Source: Gordonia rubripertincta
GTDB taxonomy: Bacteria; Actinomycetota; Actinomycetes; Mycobacteriales; Mycobacteriaceae
DNA: 64,000 nucleotides
Assembly (NCBI RefSeq): GCF_038024875.1
Contig: NZ_CP136136.1
Span: forward strand, 3,286,001-3,350,000
Direction of reading: 5' to 3'
The translations under genes and the position numbers were made by a program. The stretch's first letter is position 1; each line of letters begins with the position of its first letter. Shown piece after piece: positions 1 to 8,548 of this stretch. The notes beneath the pieces were generated by a model. That model was given only the letters and a program-made list of their open reading frames with translations. It was not told the DNA's origin and did no database searches.

Positions 1-440
1 GCGGCCCACGCCGAACGTTCCGCGCGACGGGTCACCGTGCGCGCCTGATGAAGTAGTGCAGCCAGCGGGGTTCCGCCAGGCAGGATGAACGAGTCCAGCG
101 GCGGAAGGTCGGCGCCGAAGTCGTCGCACCAGCCCTCGAGGGCGTCGATGTACTCCTGGGCGATCCGCAGCGGCGGATACTCCGGGTTCTCGACGATCGG
201 CGAGGACAGGTCGGCGCCGGCGTCGAACAGGTCGTTCTGCACCGTGGACAACACCGCGGCGATGTCTGCGGGTACGTCACCGCCGAGAGCCAACGCCATG
301 CCGATCGCGCCGTTGGCTTCGTCACAGTCGGCATAGGCGACAACGCGCGGATCGGTCTTGGGGACGCGCGAGAAGTCACTCAAACCGGTCGAACCGTCGT
401 CGCCGGTGCGGGTGTAGATCCTCGTCAGGTGAACTGCCAT
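1..440 (-). CDS. ATP:cob(I)alamin adenosyltransferase, PduO type (3' part outside window)
   Basis: The enzyme transfers the 5'-deoxyadenosyl group of ATP to cob(I)alamin, giving coenzyme B12 for mutases such as methylmalonyl-CoA mutase. Translation starts at ATG 440 (MAVHLTRIYTRTGDDG) and runs 146 codons to the window edge. The N-terminal TRTGDDGSTGL ATP-binding segment and the FILPGGT ... RRAERS segment near the edge are hallmarks of the PduO family. Usual length is about 190 residues, so roughly 45 are missing. It is divergent from murA across 56 bp, the same arrangement as in Mycobacterium. The methylmalonyl-CoA epimerase gene at 20.8-21.3 kb belongs to a pathway that uses this cofactor. 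Confidence 0.9.
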   Translation of the reverse strand, partial: MAVHLTRIYTRTGDDGSTGLSDFSRVPKTDPRVVAYADCDEANGAIGMALALGGDVPADIAAVLSTVQNDLFDAGADLSSPIVENPEYPPLRIAQEYIDALEGWCDDFGADLPPLDSFILPGGTPLAALLHQARTVTRRAERSAWA

Positions 441-496
441 GCGTTGAATGTACTGCGTGCGATGAGCGTCGGTCGGCGGCGGATAAGGTGGCATGC

Positions 497-1753
497 GTGA
501 GCGATCGGTTTCTGGTGACGGGCGGGGCACGTCTGTCCGGTGAGGTGTCGGTGGGTGGCGCCAAGAACAGCGTGCTGAAGCTGATGGCGGCGGCGTTGCT
601 GGCCGAGGGGACGACGGTGCTGACCAACGCACCCGAGATCGCCGACGTGCCGTTGATGGCCGACGTCCTGCGCGGTCTGGGTGCCGTCGTGGAGACGGAG
701 GCCGACACCGTCTCGATCACGGCCCCGGCCGAACCGAAGTTCCATGCCGATTTCGCGGCCGTCCGCCAGTTCCGCGCCTCGGTGTGCGTCCTCGGGCCGT
801 TGATGGCCCGCTGCCATCGTGCCGTCGTGGCGCTTCCGGGCGGTGACGCGATCGGGTCGCGGCCCCTGGACATGCATCAGGCGGGTCTGCGCGCGTTGGG
901 CGCAACCAGCTCGATCGAGCACGGTTGCGTGGTGGCCGAGGCCGACGCGCTCGTCGGCGCGCCGATCGCGCTCGAGTTCCCGTCGGTGGGTGCCACGGAG
1001 AACATCCTGATGGCTGCGGTCCTCGCGGAGGGCCAGACGACCATCGACAACGCCGCCCGCGAGCCGGAGATCGTCGACCTCTGTGTGATGTTGCAGCAGA
1101 TGGGTGCGCAGATCGAGGGCGCCGGCACGTCGACGCTGACCGTGAACGGCGTCGACCGTCTGCATCCCACGACCCACCGTGTGGTGGGGGACCGCATCGT
1201 CGGCGCCACCTGGGGCATAGCCGCCGCGATGACGCGCGGTGACGTGACCGTCCGGGGCGTGCTGCCCGAGCACCTGCAGCTCGTGCTCAACAAGCTCGTC
1301 GACACCGGCGCCCGGGTCGACACGTTCGACGACGGGTTCCGGGTGCGTCATGACAGCCGGCCGGTCGCGGTCAACGTCTCGACGCTGCCGTTCCCCGGTT
1401 TCCCCACCGACCTGCAGCCGATGGCGATCGGCCTGGCCGCCATCTCCGATGGCATGTCCGTCATCACCGAGAACGTCTTCGAGGCGAGATTCCGCTTCGT
1501 CGAGGAGATGGTCCGCCTCGGCGCGGATGCACGCACCGACGGCCACCATGCGGTCATCCGCGGTATCGAGAAGCTCTCCAGCGCACCTGTCTGGTGCTCG
1601 GACATCCGCGCCGGCGCCGGCTTGGTGCTCGCGGGCCTCGTCGCCGACGGCGTCACCGAGGTGCACGACGTCGAACACATCGACCGCGGCTACCCGCACT
1701 TCGTGGAGATCCTCCGCAGCCTCGGCGGCGAGATCGAGCGCGTCTCCGACTGA
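497..1753 (+). CDS. murA: UDP-N-acetylglucosamine 1-carboxyvinyltransferase MurA
   Basis: MurA transfers enolpyruvate from PEP to UDP-GlcNAc, the first committed step of cytoplasmic peptidoglycan precursor synthesis. The 418-residue product (GTG 497; an in-frame GTG lies at 488) starts MSDRFLVTGG as mycobacterial MurA does. The substrate-binding Lys23-Asn24 pair (GGAKNS) is present. In the catalytic loop (LPGGDAIG) residue 117 is Asp where E. coli has Cys115. That is the actinobacterial form, known to be insensitive to fosfomycin. The C-terminal half carries the PFPGFPTDLQ motif. It stands alone, with a palindrome 14 bp after the stop. Confidence 0.96.
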   Translation: MSDRFLVTGGARLSGEVSVGGAKNSVLKLMAAALLAEGTTVLTNAPEIADVPLMADVLRGLGAVVETEADTVSITAPAEPKFHADFAAVRQFRASVCVLGPLMARCHRAVVALPGGDAIGSRPLDMHQAGLRALGATSSIEHGCVVAEADALVGAPIALEFPSVGATENILMAAVLAEGQTTIDNAAREPEIVDLCVMLQQMGAQIEGAGTSTLTVNGVDRLHPTTHRVVGDRIVGATWGIAAAMTRGDVTVRGVLPEHLQLVLNKLVDTGARVDTFDDGFRVRHDSRPVAVNVSTLPFPGFPTDLQPMAIGLAAISDGMSVITENVFEARFRFVEEMVRLGADARTDGHHAVIRGIEKLSSAPVWCSDIRAGAGLVLAGLVADGVTEVHDVEHIDRGYPHFVEILRSLGGEIERVSD

Positions 1754-1766
1754 CTCGCGCGTGCCA

Positions 1767-1786
1767 ACCTGTCCGATCGGACAGGT
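1767..1786. promoter_or_regulatory. perfect 20-bp palindrome, candidate MnoR operator
   Basis: ACCTGTCCGATCGGACAGGT is a perfect inverted repeat 119 bp upstream of the methanol dehydrogenase start. Its size and symmetry suit a dimeric NarL/LuxR-type response regulator, and one is encoded at 8545-9231. A copy matching at 15 of 20 positions lies before the mftM-like gene at 10155-10174. The alternative is a short murA terminator (8-bp stem, GATC loop), but no T-run follows. Confidence 0.6.
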
Positions 1787-1820
1787 GGTACCCCCGTCCC
1801 GTTGGACCCACCCTGCCCAC

Positions 1821-1839
1821 CAAGGGTCAGGACCCCTTG
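1821..1839. promoter_or_regulatory. inverted repeat CAAGGG-N7-CCCTTG upstream of mno
   Basis: Six-base arms at 1821-1826 and 1834-1839 form a second dyad between the 20-bp palindrome and the mno start. It overlaps a possible -35 element (TTGTGG 1837-1842, 18-bp spacer, CATTCT 1861-1866). It could be an operator, but the arms are short and this is a weak call. Confidence 0.3.
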
Positions 1840-1868
1840 TGGCCGTTGTGATCTGAGCGACATTCTCG

Positions 1869-1892
1869 TTGTGACAGACCCAACCGTCACAA
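1869..1892 (+). promoter_or_regulatory. inverted repeat TTGTGAC-N10-GTCACAA just before the mno RBS
   Basis: Seven-base perfect arms at 1869-1875 and 1886-1892 directly precede, and by two bases overlap, the strong AAGGAG ribosome-binding site at 1891-1896 (ATG at 1906). In RNA this hairpin would sit next to the Shine-Dalgarno and could modulate translation or protect the 5' end of the transcript. As DNA it could be an operator. Confidence 0.4.
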
Positions 1893-1905
1893 GGAGTTCA
1901 CCCCC

Positions 1906-3177
1906 ATGGCCATTGAGCTGAACCAGATCTGGGACTTCCCGATCAAGGAGTTCCACCCGTTCCCGAAGGCGAAGCTGGGCGTCGGTGCGCACGACATGCT
2001 CGGTGTCGAGGCCAAGGAGCTGGGCATTACCCGTGCCCTGCTGATGACGACCGGCCTCCGCGGGTCGGGCATCATCGAGGAACTGATCGGCAAGATCGAG
2101 TACCAGGGTGTCGACGTGGTCCTCTTCGACCAGGTGGAGTCCAATCCCAAGGACTACAACGTCATGGACGCCGCCGCGCTGTACCAGTCGGAGAAGTGCG
2201 ACGGCATCATCTCGGTCGGCGGTGGTTCGAGCCACGACGCCGCCAAGGGCGCCCGCATGGTGATCGCGCACGACGGCCGCAACATCAACGAGTTCGAGGG
2301 CTTCTCCAAGGCCACCAACAAGGAGAACCCGAAGCACATCGCGGTCTCGACCACCGCCGGCACCGGTTCCGAGACGTCCTGGGCGTACGTCATCACCGAC
2401 ACCTCGGACATGAACAATCCGCACAAGTGGGTGGCCTTCGACGACACCTGTCTTGTCGACCTGGCGATGGACGACCCGCTGCTCTACTACTCGTGCCCCG
2501 AGCACTTCACCGCCTTCTGCGGTTTCGACGTTCTCGCCCACGCCAGTGAGCCGTACGTCTCGCGCCTGGACTTCGCGCCGTCGCTCGGCAACGCGAAGTA
2601 CTCGATCGAGCTCATCCGCGATCACCTCCGAACCGCGGTGTACGACCCGCGCAACCTCGCGGCGCGCACCGGAATGATGTACGCCCAGTACATCTCCGCT
2701 CAGGCATTCAACTCCGGCGGTCTCGGCCTGGTGCACAGCCTGTCCCACGCGGTGAGCGCCTTCTACGACAGCCATCACGGCCTCAACAACGCCATCGCGC
2801 TTCCCCGCGTGTGGGAGTACAACCTGCCCTCCCGCTTCGAGCGCTACGCCGAGATCGCCGCGCTGCTCGGCGTCGACACCTCCAAGATGACCACCGTCCA
2901 GGCCGCCGACGCCGCAGTCGAGGAGGCCATCCGCCTGTCGAAGGACCTGGGCATCCCGGACAACTTCGGGCAGCTGTCGACCAACAGCTACGAGAAGAAC
3001 CGGATGAACACCGGCAAGTACGAGGGCCGCGGCGAGGGCATCGACACCTCGGAGAAGCAGATCCGCGCCATCGCCGAGCACATGATGGGTGACTGGTGCA
3101 CCCCGGGCAACCCCCGCGAGAGCACCGTCGAATCGCTGATCCCGATGGTCACGCACGCCTTCACCGGCAGCTACTGA
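1906..3177 (+). CDS. mno: NDMA-dependent methanol / primary alcohol dehydrogenase (mno type)
   Basis: This 423-residue cytoplasmic iron-type (group III) alcohol dehydrogenase resembles the N,N-dimethyl-4-nitrosoaniline-dependent methanol dehydrogenases of mycobacteria and Amycolatopsis. Those hold NAD(H) tightly and need the peptide cofactor mycofactocin as electron carrier in vivo. Visible motifs are the dinucleotide loop GGGSSHDAAKG (105-115), TTAGTGSE (149-156), and the metal ligands Asp208, His212, His277 and His291. Likely substrates are methanol and other short alcohols or diols such as 1,3-propanediol, by analogy with the M. smegmatis locus. An AAGGAG RBS lies 9 nt before ATG. It leads the cluster; a long hairpin separates it from the moxR gene. 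Confidence 0.93.
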   Translation: MAIELNQIWDFPIKEFHPFPKAKLGVGAHDMLGVEAKELGITRALLMTTGLRGSGIIEELIGKIEYQGVDVVLFDQVESNPKDYNVMDAAALYQSEKCDGIISVGGGSSHDAAKGARMVIAHDGRNINEFEGFSKATNKENPKHIAVSTTAGTGSETSWAYVITDTSDMNNPHKWVAFDDTCLVDLAMDDPLLYYSCPEHFTAFCGFDVLAHASEPYVSRLDFAPSLGNAKYSIELIRDHLRTAVYDPRNLAARTGMMYAQYISAQAFNSGGLGLVHSLSHAVSAFYDSHHGLNNAIALPRVWEYNLPSRFERYAEIAALLGVDTSKMTTVQAADAAVEEAIRLSKDLGIPDNFGQLSTNSYEKNRMNTGKYEGRGEGIDTSEKQIRAIAEHMMGDWCTPGNPRESTVESLIPMVTHAFTGSY

Positions 3178-3227
3178 TCACGCCCCGGGCGTCGACCGCC
3201 CCCACGACGCCCGTGACGGAGCCGTGT

Positions 3228-3252
3228 CCCGGGAGGGGAAATCCCTCCCGGG
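3228..3252 (+). terminator. 10-bp perfect stem between mno and the MoxR gene
   Basis: CCCGGGAGGG (3228-3237), a 5-nt loop GAAAT, then CCCTCCCGGG (3243-3252), starting 50 nt after the mno stop and ending 53 nt before the next start. There is no T-run. It probably acts as a partial terminator or 3'-end stabiliser, so that mno is made in excess over the accessory genes. Confidence 0.6.
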
Positions 3253-3305
3253 GCACGCCCTTCCGTCCCACATATCGATCCGACGAAGGAAGGTCTGGCG
3301 ACCCG

Positions 3306-4397
3306 ATGACGCACACCTCCACCGGTCTGGCCCGCCTGGCGGATGCCGACGAGACCGCCCGCTTCACCTCCGCAGAGGAACTGACCGCCGCCCTGGGCGA
3401 GCAGGGATACCTCATCGGACCCGAGCTGGCGGTCGTCGTGCACCTGGCGACTCTGCTCGACCGCCCGCTGCTCCTCGAGGGGCCGGCCGGCGTCGGCAAG
3501 ACCGAACTGGCCAAGGCGCTGGCCGCGGCGTCGGGGCGCGAGCTCATCCGCCTGCAGTGTTACGAGGGCCTCGACGACTCGCGTGCCCTCTACGAATGGG
3601 ACTATGCCCGCCAGCTGCTGCACGTGCAGATGCTGCGCGATCGCATCAGCGCCGAGTTGGCCGCGGAGACAAGCCTTTCGGCGGCGTCGGCAGCCCTGGC
3701 GCGCACCGAGGTCGGGGTGTACACCGAGGACTTCCTGGTGGCCCGGCCGCTGCTGGCCGCGATCACCTCGACCACCCCCACCGTGCTCCTCGTCGACGAG
3801 ATCGATCGCACCGACGAGGCGATGGAGGCGGTCATGCTCGAGGTGCTCGCCGAGCGCCAGGTGTCGGTACCCGAGCTCGGCACGTTCACCGCGCGGTCGT
3901 CGCCGTGGGTGATCCTGACCTCCAACGACACCCGCGAACTCTCTCCGGCTCTCAAACGCAGGTGCCTGCACTTCCAGGTCGACTATCCGGACCCCGAGAC
4001 CGAGCGCGCCATCGTCGCCGTGCGGGCGCCCGACATCGAGGACGAGGTCATCGGTGAGGTCGTCGACCTCGCCCGGCGGCTCCGCGATCTGCCGCTGCGC
4101 AAGAGCCCGTCGATCGCCGAGGTCATCGACGCCGCCCGGGCGGCCTCCTACCTCAAGACCACCGGCCCCCGCCCGGAGGCCGGTTCCGAACCCGCTCCCG
4201 TCGACGCCGCATTGCTCTCCTTGCTGGTCAAGTTCGGCACCGACCTCGACCTCGCCCGTCGTGTGTTGTCGCCGGCCCCCGCCGACACCGCCGTCGCCGA
4301 GGTCGGGGTCGACGGCACGACGCCGCAGGGCTCGGTCACGGCCCGGGCGTTCGGTGCGGGCCGGGCCCGCAGCGCCGGGGTCCACGCGGGCCGATGA
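3306..4397 (+). CDS. MoxR-family AAA+ ATPase
   Basis: This 363-residue protein has one AAA+ module: Walker A GPAGVGKTE (59-67), Walker B LLVDEID (161-167), sensor-1 region ILTSNDTREL, and a C-terminal lid. MoxR ATPases pair with VWA proteins as chaperones that mature cofactor- or metal-containing enzymes; CoxD/CoxE of CO dehydrogenase and MoxR of methanol oxidation are precedents. The stop codon overlaps the start of the VWA gene by 4 bp, so the two are translationally coupled. Its place between two iron-type alcohol dehydrogenases suggests that it activates one or both; that target is inference. Confidence 0.88.
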   Translation: MTHTSTGLARLADADETARFTSAEELTAALGEQGYLIGPELAVVVHLATLLDRPLLLEGPAGVGKTELAKALAAASGRELIRLQCYEGLDDSRALYEWDYARQLLHVQMLRDRISAELAAETSLSAASAALARTEVGVYTEDFLVARPLLAAITSTTPTVLLVDEIDRTDEAMEAVMLEVLAERQVSVPELGTFTARSSPWVILTSNDTRELSPALKRRCLHFQVDYPDPETERAIVAVRAPDIEDEVIGEVVDLARRLRDLPLRKSPSIAEVIDAARAASYLKTTGPRPEAGSEPAPVDAALLSLLVKFGTDLDLARRVLSPAPADTAVAEVGVDGTTPQGSVTARAFGAGRARSAGVHAGR

Positions 4398-5938
4398 CCG
4401 TGCTCACGCCGGCGAAGGGAAACGTCCGCCGCGGCGAGATCCTCGACGTGCTCGCGGTCCTGTTCGGGCAGGCGTTGCGCAGTGCCGGGGTCGCGGCGTC
4501 GCCCGCGGAGGTGATCGAGATCCGCCGGACGCTGGCCATGGTCGGGGCCGGAGACCGTGCCGTGCTGCGCGCGGCCCTGCGTAGCGTCTCGGTCAAATAC
4601 GGTTACGAGACAGAGGGTTTCGAGCATGTCTTCGACGTCTTCTTCCTCGACGCCGAGCCCGGGGCCGGTCGGGAAGCGGAGCTGCCCCGGCCGCGGGGCG
4701 CCGCCGCTGAGCTGCCCGACGATGTCATCTGGGACGAGGAGTTCGAGGGGGCGGCCCGCCGTATCGGCGCGGACGAGCACACCGAGGAGATCGGCGACCT
4801 GATGGCGCCCGATCCCGACGCGGGTGAGCGTCACGGCGAGAGCGCCCATCGCGAGGAGAACGACTTCACCGTCTCCGCCGGTGCCGAGCAACTCGGCGTC
4901 GACCCGGACAGCGGTTCGGTGAGCGGGGGCGTGACCTATACCGTCGAGATCGACTCCGCCGATTCGGCCACGGTGGGTGAACTCACCGGTGCCGCGGCCC
5001 GGGTGGAGTCCACCCCGCTGGGTCTGACGGGCGCGGCCGCGATCCTGGCCGCGCTCGACGCCTACGACCCGCGCAGCGCCTACGGCACCGACGGGAACGC
5101 CGACCTCGACGACGCGCGTCGCGTCGAACTCGAGCGGGCGCTGGCGGCCTTCGTCGATGCGTTCACCGCACGCCTCGAGGCGGCCGGGATCGCCCTGGGC
5201 GACGCACTCGGTCAGGCCGCACCGGTGCGCACCGAGCAGGCGGACATCGACCGCGCCTGCCACCGGCTCGTCCAGCGCATGCGCGGTGCACCGCGCCGCG
5301 TGATCCGTCCCGGAGACCGCGGGAGCCTCGACATCCGCGCCACGATGCGCGCCGCGGTGGCGACCGACGGGGTGCCGGCCGAACTGTGGCGCCGGCGTCC
5401 GCGGCCGGGTCCGGTGCGCCTGCTGGTCCTGGTCGACGTCTCGCTGTCGGTCCGGCCGGTCACCGGCTTCATCCTGCGGCTCGCCCAGACCCTGCACCGC
5501 TTCGGCGACCGTTGCGAGGTCATCGCCTTCGTCGACCGGCCGGTGCGCGTCACGACGGCGCTCCGGGCGGCGTCCGCCGACTCCGCACTGGCCGCGGTGC
5601 TCGCCGCCGACGGACTCGACCTGGCCGCGACGAGTGACTACGGACAGATGTTCGCCGGGTTGTTGGGCGAGTTCGGCGATCTCATCACACCGCGTACCTC
5701 GGTGCTCGTCGTCGGTGACGCGCGCAGCAACGGATTCGACGCGCGCACCGACCTCGTCGCCGAGATCGGTCGACGCGCGCACCGGCTCGCATGGGTGACC
5801 CCGGAGCCGTCGCGGTACTGGTCCCAGACGGGCTGTGCGATGGCCGACTACGCCGAGCACTGCAGCGGCGTGGTCAGCGTGCGGGACGGCGCCGAGATGC
5901 TTGCGCGCTGTGATGAACTTGGTGCAGCGCTGAGGTGA
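4394..5938 (+). CDS. CoxE-like VWA-domain protein, partner of the MoxR ATPase
   Basis: This 514-residue protein has a helical, acidic N-terminal half (about 1-250) and a CoxE-type von Willebrand A domain in the C-terminal third. The MIDAS metal site is visible as DVSLS at about residues 348-352 (Asp348), followed by the VVGDARSNGFD segment. VWA/CoxE proteins are the substrate-contacting partners of MoxR ATPases. It starts on the ATGA overlap with the moxR stop, and the RBS of the next dehydrogenase follows within 70 bp. No signal peptide or membrane segment is seen, so it probably works in the cytoplasm. Confidence 0.86.
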   Translation: MTVLTPAKGNVRRGEILDVLAVLFGQALRSAGVAASPAEVIEIRRTLAMVGAGDRAVLRAALRSVSVKYGYETEGFEHVFDVFFLDAEPGAGREAELPRPRGAAAELPDDVIWDEEFEGAARRIGADEHTEEIGDLMAPDPDAGERHGESAHREENDFTVSAGAEQLGVDPDSGSVSGGVTYTVEIDSADSATVGELTGAAARVESTPLGLTGAAAILAALDAYDPRSAYGTDGNADLDDARRVELERALAAFVDAFTARLEAAGIALGDALGQAAPVRTEQADIDRACHRLVQRMRGAPRRVIRPGDRGSLDIRATMRAAVATDGVPAELWRRRPRPGPVRLLVLVDVSLSVRPVTGFILRLAQTLHRFGDRCEVIAFVDRPVRVTTALRAASADSALAAVLAADGLDLAATSDYGQMFAGLLGEFGDLITPRTSVLVVGDARSNGFDARTDLVAEIGRRAHRLAWVTPEPSRYWSQTGCAMADYAEHCSGVVSVRDGAEMLARCDELGAALR

Positions 5939-6008
5939 CGTGAGTAGCGTCGGATGTGCGGGTCGCGCACAGCGACATCAGCGGCCCGCGGTGATCGGAG
6001 GACAACGG

Positions 6009-7184
6009 ATGCAGGGTGGCACTCGCCGACGCAGCGCCGGTCATGTCGCCAAGTTCCACGCCCCCGAGATCGTGCTCGGACCGGGCGCGTTCGGCGAGGT
6101 ACCGCTCGCCACCTCTGGCCTCGGGATGCGCCGCCCGCTGGTGGTGAGCGACCGTGGCCTGGAGGGCACCCCCTGGTACGCACAGCTGATGGCAGGGTTG
6201 GCCGACGCCGGTCTGCACGCCGCAGCCTTCCTCGATGTGTCGCCCAACCCGCGCGCCGGTGAGGTCGCCGCCGCGTTCCTGGCGTACAACTCGCACGACG
6301 CGGACGGCCTCGTGGCGCTCGGCGGCGGATCGGTCATCGACGCCGCCAAGGGGGTCGCGGTACTCGCGTCCAACGGCGGCCACATCCTGGAGTACGAGGG
6401 CATCGACCGCGCCCACCGGCCCCTGCCGCCGCTCGTCGCCGTGCCCACCACCGCGGGCAGCGGCGCCGACGTCTCTCAGTTCTGCATCATCAACGACGCC
6501 GAGCGCCGCACCAAGGTCACCATCATCGGCCGCTCACTCGTGCCGGATCTGTCGGTGAGCGATCCGCAACTGCTGACCACGGTGCCGGCCGAGGTCACCG
6601 CCCAGGTCGGCATGGACGTCCTGACGCACTGCGTCGAGGCATATGTCTCGCTCGCGCACGGTCGCATGACCGATTCGCTTGCGCTGGAATCGATCCGCGG
6701 CGTCTGGACCCACCTCGAGCGGCTCGTCGACAACCCGCTGGACGAGGTCGCTGCCGAGGAGATGTCGCTCGCATCGCTGCGGGCCGGGATGGCGTTCACC
6801 AATGCGATCCTCGGCGCGACGCATGCGATGAGCCACCCGGTCGGCGGGCAGTGCGACGCACCCCACGGGGCGATCAACGCGGTCCTGCTGCCGCATGTCA
6901 TCCGTTACAACGCGGAGGTGTGCGCCGACGGGTTCGTCGACCTCGCCGGGGCGATCGGCCTGTCCACGGACGGGAACGCACGCATGGTCGCCGACCGCCT
7001 GGCCGACGCCGTGGCGGGGCTGGGGGCCCGGGTCGGCATGCCGGAGTCGTTGGAGCCGTTAGGGGTTCGCGCCGACGACCTCGACCGCCTCACCACGCAC
7101 GCCCTCGCGGATTCGTGCATGACCACCAACCCGCGCCGGCCACAGGCGGCGGGGATCCGAGACCTGTATGCCGAGGCACTGTGA
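6009..7184 (+). CDS. iron-containing alcohol dehydrogenase (1,3-propanediol dehydrogenase-like)
   Basis: This 391-residue group III alcohol dehydrogenase is distinct from mno, with a shorter Rossmann lobe. It shows the NAD loop GGGSVIDAAKG (105-115), PTTAGSGADVS, and metal ligands Asp203, His207, His272 and His286. ATG 6009 is preferred over an upstream in-frame GTG at 5940 because GGAGG lies 7 nt before it. It would oxidise or reduce a diol or short alcohol, or the aldehyde made by Mno. In the comparable M. smegmatis locus, as I recall it, the gene here is a 1,3-propanediol dehydrogenase. Its stop overlaps the kinase start by 1 bp. Confidence 0.88.
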   Translation: MQGGTRRRSAGHVAKFHAPEIVLGPGAFGEVPLATSGLGMRRPLVVSDRGLEGTPWYAQLMAGLADAGLHAAAFLDVSPNPRAGEVAAAFLAYNSHDADGLVALGGGSVIDAAKGVAVLASNGGHILEYEGIDRAHRPLPPLVAVPTTAGSGADVSQFCIINDAERRTKVTIIGRSLVPDLSVSDPQLLTTVPAEVTAQVGMDVLTHCVEAYVSLAHGRMTDSLALESIRGVWTHLERLVDNPLDEVAAEEMSLASLRAGMAFTNAILGATHAMSHPVGGQCDAPHGAINAVLLPHVIRYNAEVCADGFVDLAGAIGLSTDGNARMVADRLADAVAGLGARVGMPESLEPLGVRADDLDRLTTHALADSCMTTNPRRPQAAGIRDLYAEAL

Positions 7185-8548
7185 TGGCCGGCGCCGCGCG
7201 GCCCGACCCCGAACGGGAACCGGCCCGTTCCGACCTCGAGAGCCTCGTCGGCCTCCGCAGCGTCAAGGGCAGTCATTACGCGCAGTACCGCGGGGTCGAG
7301 GCCCGGCTGAGCCGGGTGGTCGGTGCATTGGAACGGATCTCACGGGCGTTGGTCCGTACCGCCGAGGGCCCCGAGGCGCTGGTCATCGCGGTGGTCGAGG
7401 CCGCCCGCGACCACCTGGGCGCCGAGTGGGTGGTCTTCGGCCTCGCCGACGGGCGGCTCGAACGGTCTGCCCCGCGCCACCTGATCAGCTCCGGCAGCGG
7501 CCGGCTCTACGCCTTCGAGGGTTCGGCGACGGCCTCGCCGCCCGACGGCCTGCCCGACGAGGTGCTGAACCGCCTGAACGACATCCTGCGCGGCCACGAG
7601 CCGCTGCTGCACGGCCCGATCCTTTCCGAGGACCACGTGCACGTGCCGGTCGAGCTCGACGGCAACGTCGTCGGCGGCCTGTCCGCGTGGACGCCGTCCG
7701 ACCGGGTCGTCGACCCGACCGACGTCGTGGTCCTGCGGATTCTGGCCAGCCAGGCGATCGTCGCCCTGCTCAACGCCGAGCTCTTCTCCGAAACACATCG
7801 CCACGCAGCGGAACTGGCCGAACGGAACGACGAGCTCGAACGCACCCAACGTGAACTGTCCGCCGCGATGCGGGCCACGGTCCTCAACGAGGAGAGGTCG
7901 CGGATCGCCCGCGAGCTGCACGACTCGGTGACCCAGTCGGTGCTGTCCGCGGGAGTACAGATCGAGCTGTGTCGCGACCTCGTCGACGGGGCAGCACTCG
8001 AACGGTTGCAGATGGCCGGCCGCCTTACGAAGGAGGCGGTCGAGCAGCTGCGGACGTTCATCTACGCGCTGAACAACGCCGCGAGCGTGCCGTCGCCGAG
8101 TGTCCACGAGGTCCTCACCGAACTGTGCTCGTTGCACATGCCGCCGGACCTGACGACCGCGGTCCGAATCCGGGGGCGCTCCCGTGAACTGACCGACGAC
8201 GTCCAGCACGCGCTGCTCCGAATCGCCGGGGAGGCACTGTTCAACGCCGCGATCCACGCGCGCGCGACCGAGGTCACCGTGACGCTCACCTACACGCCGG
8301 ACCGGGTATCGCTGTCCGTCGACGACGACGGGGTCGGCGACCCCGAACACCTCCGGCGCGTTCTGCGGACCGCGTCGCTCGGCGACCTTGCCGCCGGACG
8401 TCATCGCGGTCTGGCGAACATGGCCTCGCGTGCGTCCGAACTCGACGGCGAGGTCCGGATCCGCCGGTCGCGGGCGGGCGGCATCCGCGTGACCGCGATC
8501 CTGCCGACCGCATCCGATCCCGGAACGACGACCAGGGAGTTCTCATGA
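7184..8548 (+). CDS. mnoS: GAF-domain sensor histidine kinase, MnoS type
   Basis: This 454-residue soluble kinase has an N-terminal GAF-like sensor (about 40-205), a short coiled linker (205-235) and a NarL-class HisKA_3 plus HATPase_c core. The H-box RELHDSVTQ puts the phospho-acceptor at His246. An N-box (GEALFNAA), DDDGVGD and HRGLANM mark the ATP site. No membrane segment is present, so the signal (perhaps an alcohol, aldehyde or redox state) is cytoplasmic. ATG 7184 lies inside the stop of the dehydrogenase gene, and the gene overlaps the regulator by 4 bp, so the three are coupled. The symbol rests on synteny with the M. smegmatis mno locus. Confidence 0.88.
   Translation: MAGAARPDPEREPARSDLESLVGLRSVKGSHYAQYRGVEARLSRVVGALERISRALVRTAEGPEALVIAVVEAARDHLGAEWVVFGLADGRLERSAPRHLISSGSGRLYAFEGSATASPPDGLPDEVLNRLNDILRGHEPLLHGPILSEDHVHVPVELDGNVVGGLSAWTPSDRVVDPTDVVVLRILASQAIVALLNAELFSETHRHAAELAERNDELERTQRELSAAMRATVLNEERSRIARELHDSVTQSVLSAGVQIELCRDLVDGAALERLQMAGRLTKEAVEQLRTFIYALNNAASVPSPSVHEVLTELCSLHMPPDLTTAVRIRGRSRELTDDVQHALLRIAGEALFNAAIHARATEVTVTLTYTPDRVSLSVDDDGVGDPEHLRRVLRTASLGDLAAGRHRGLANMASRASELDGEVRIRRSRAGGIRVTAILPTASDPGTTTREFS

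Noticed and set aside
1767..1786. Palindrome as murA intrinsic terminator only
   Set aside because: Short 8-bp stem without a T-run, and a recognisable second copy occurs upstream of mftM, which favours an operator.
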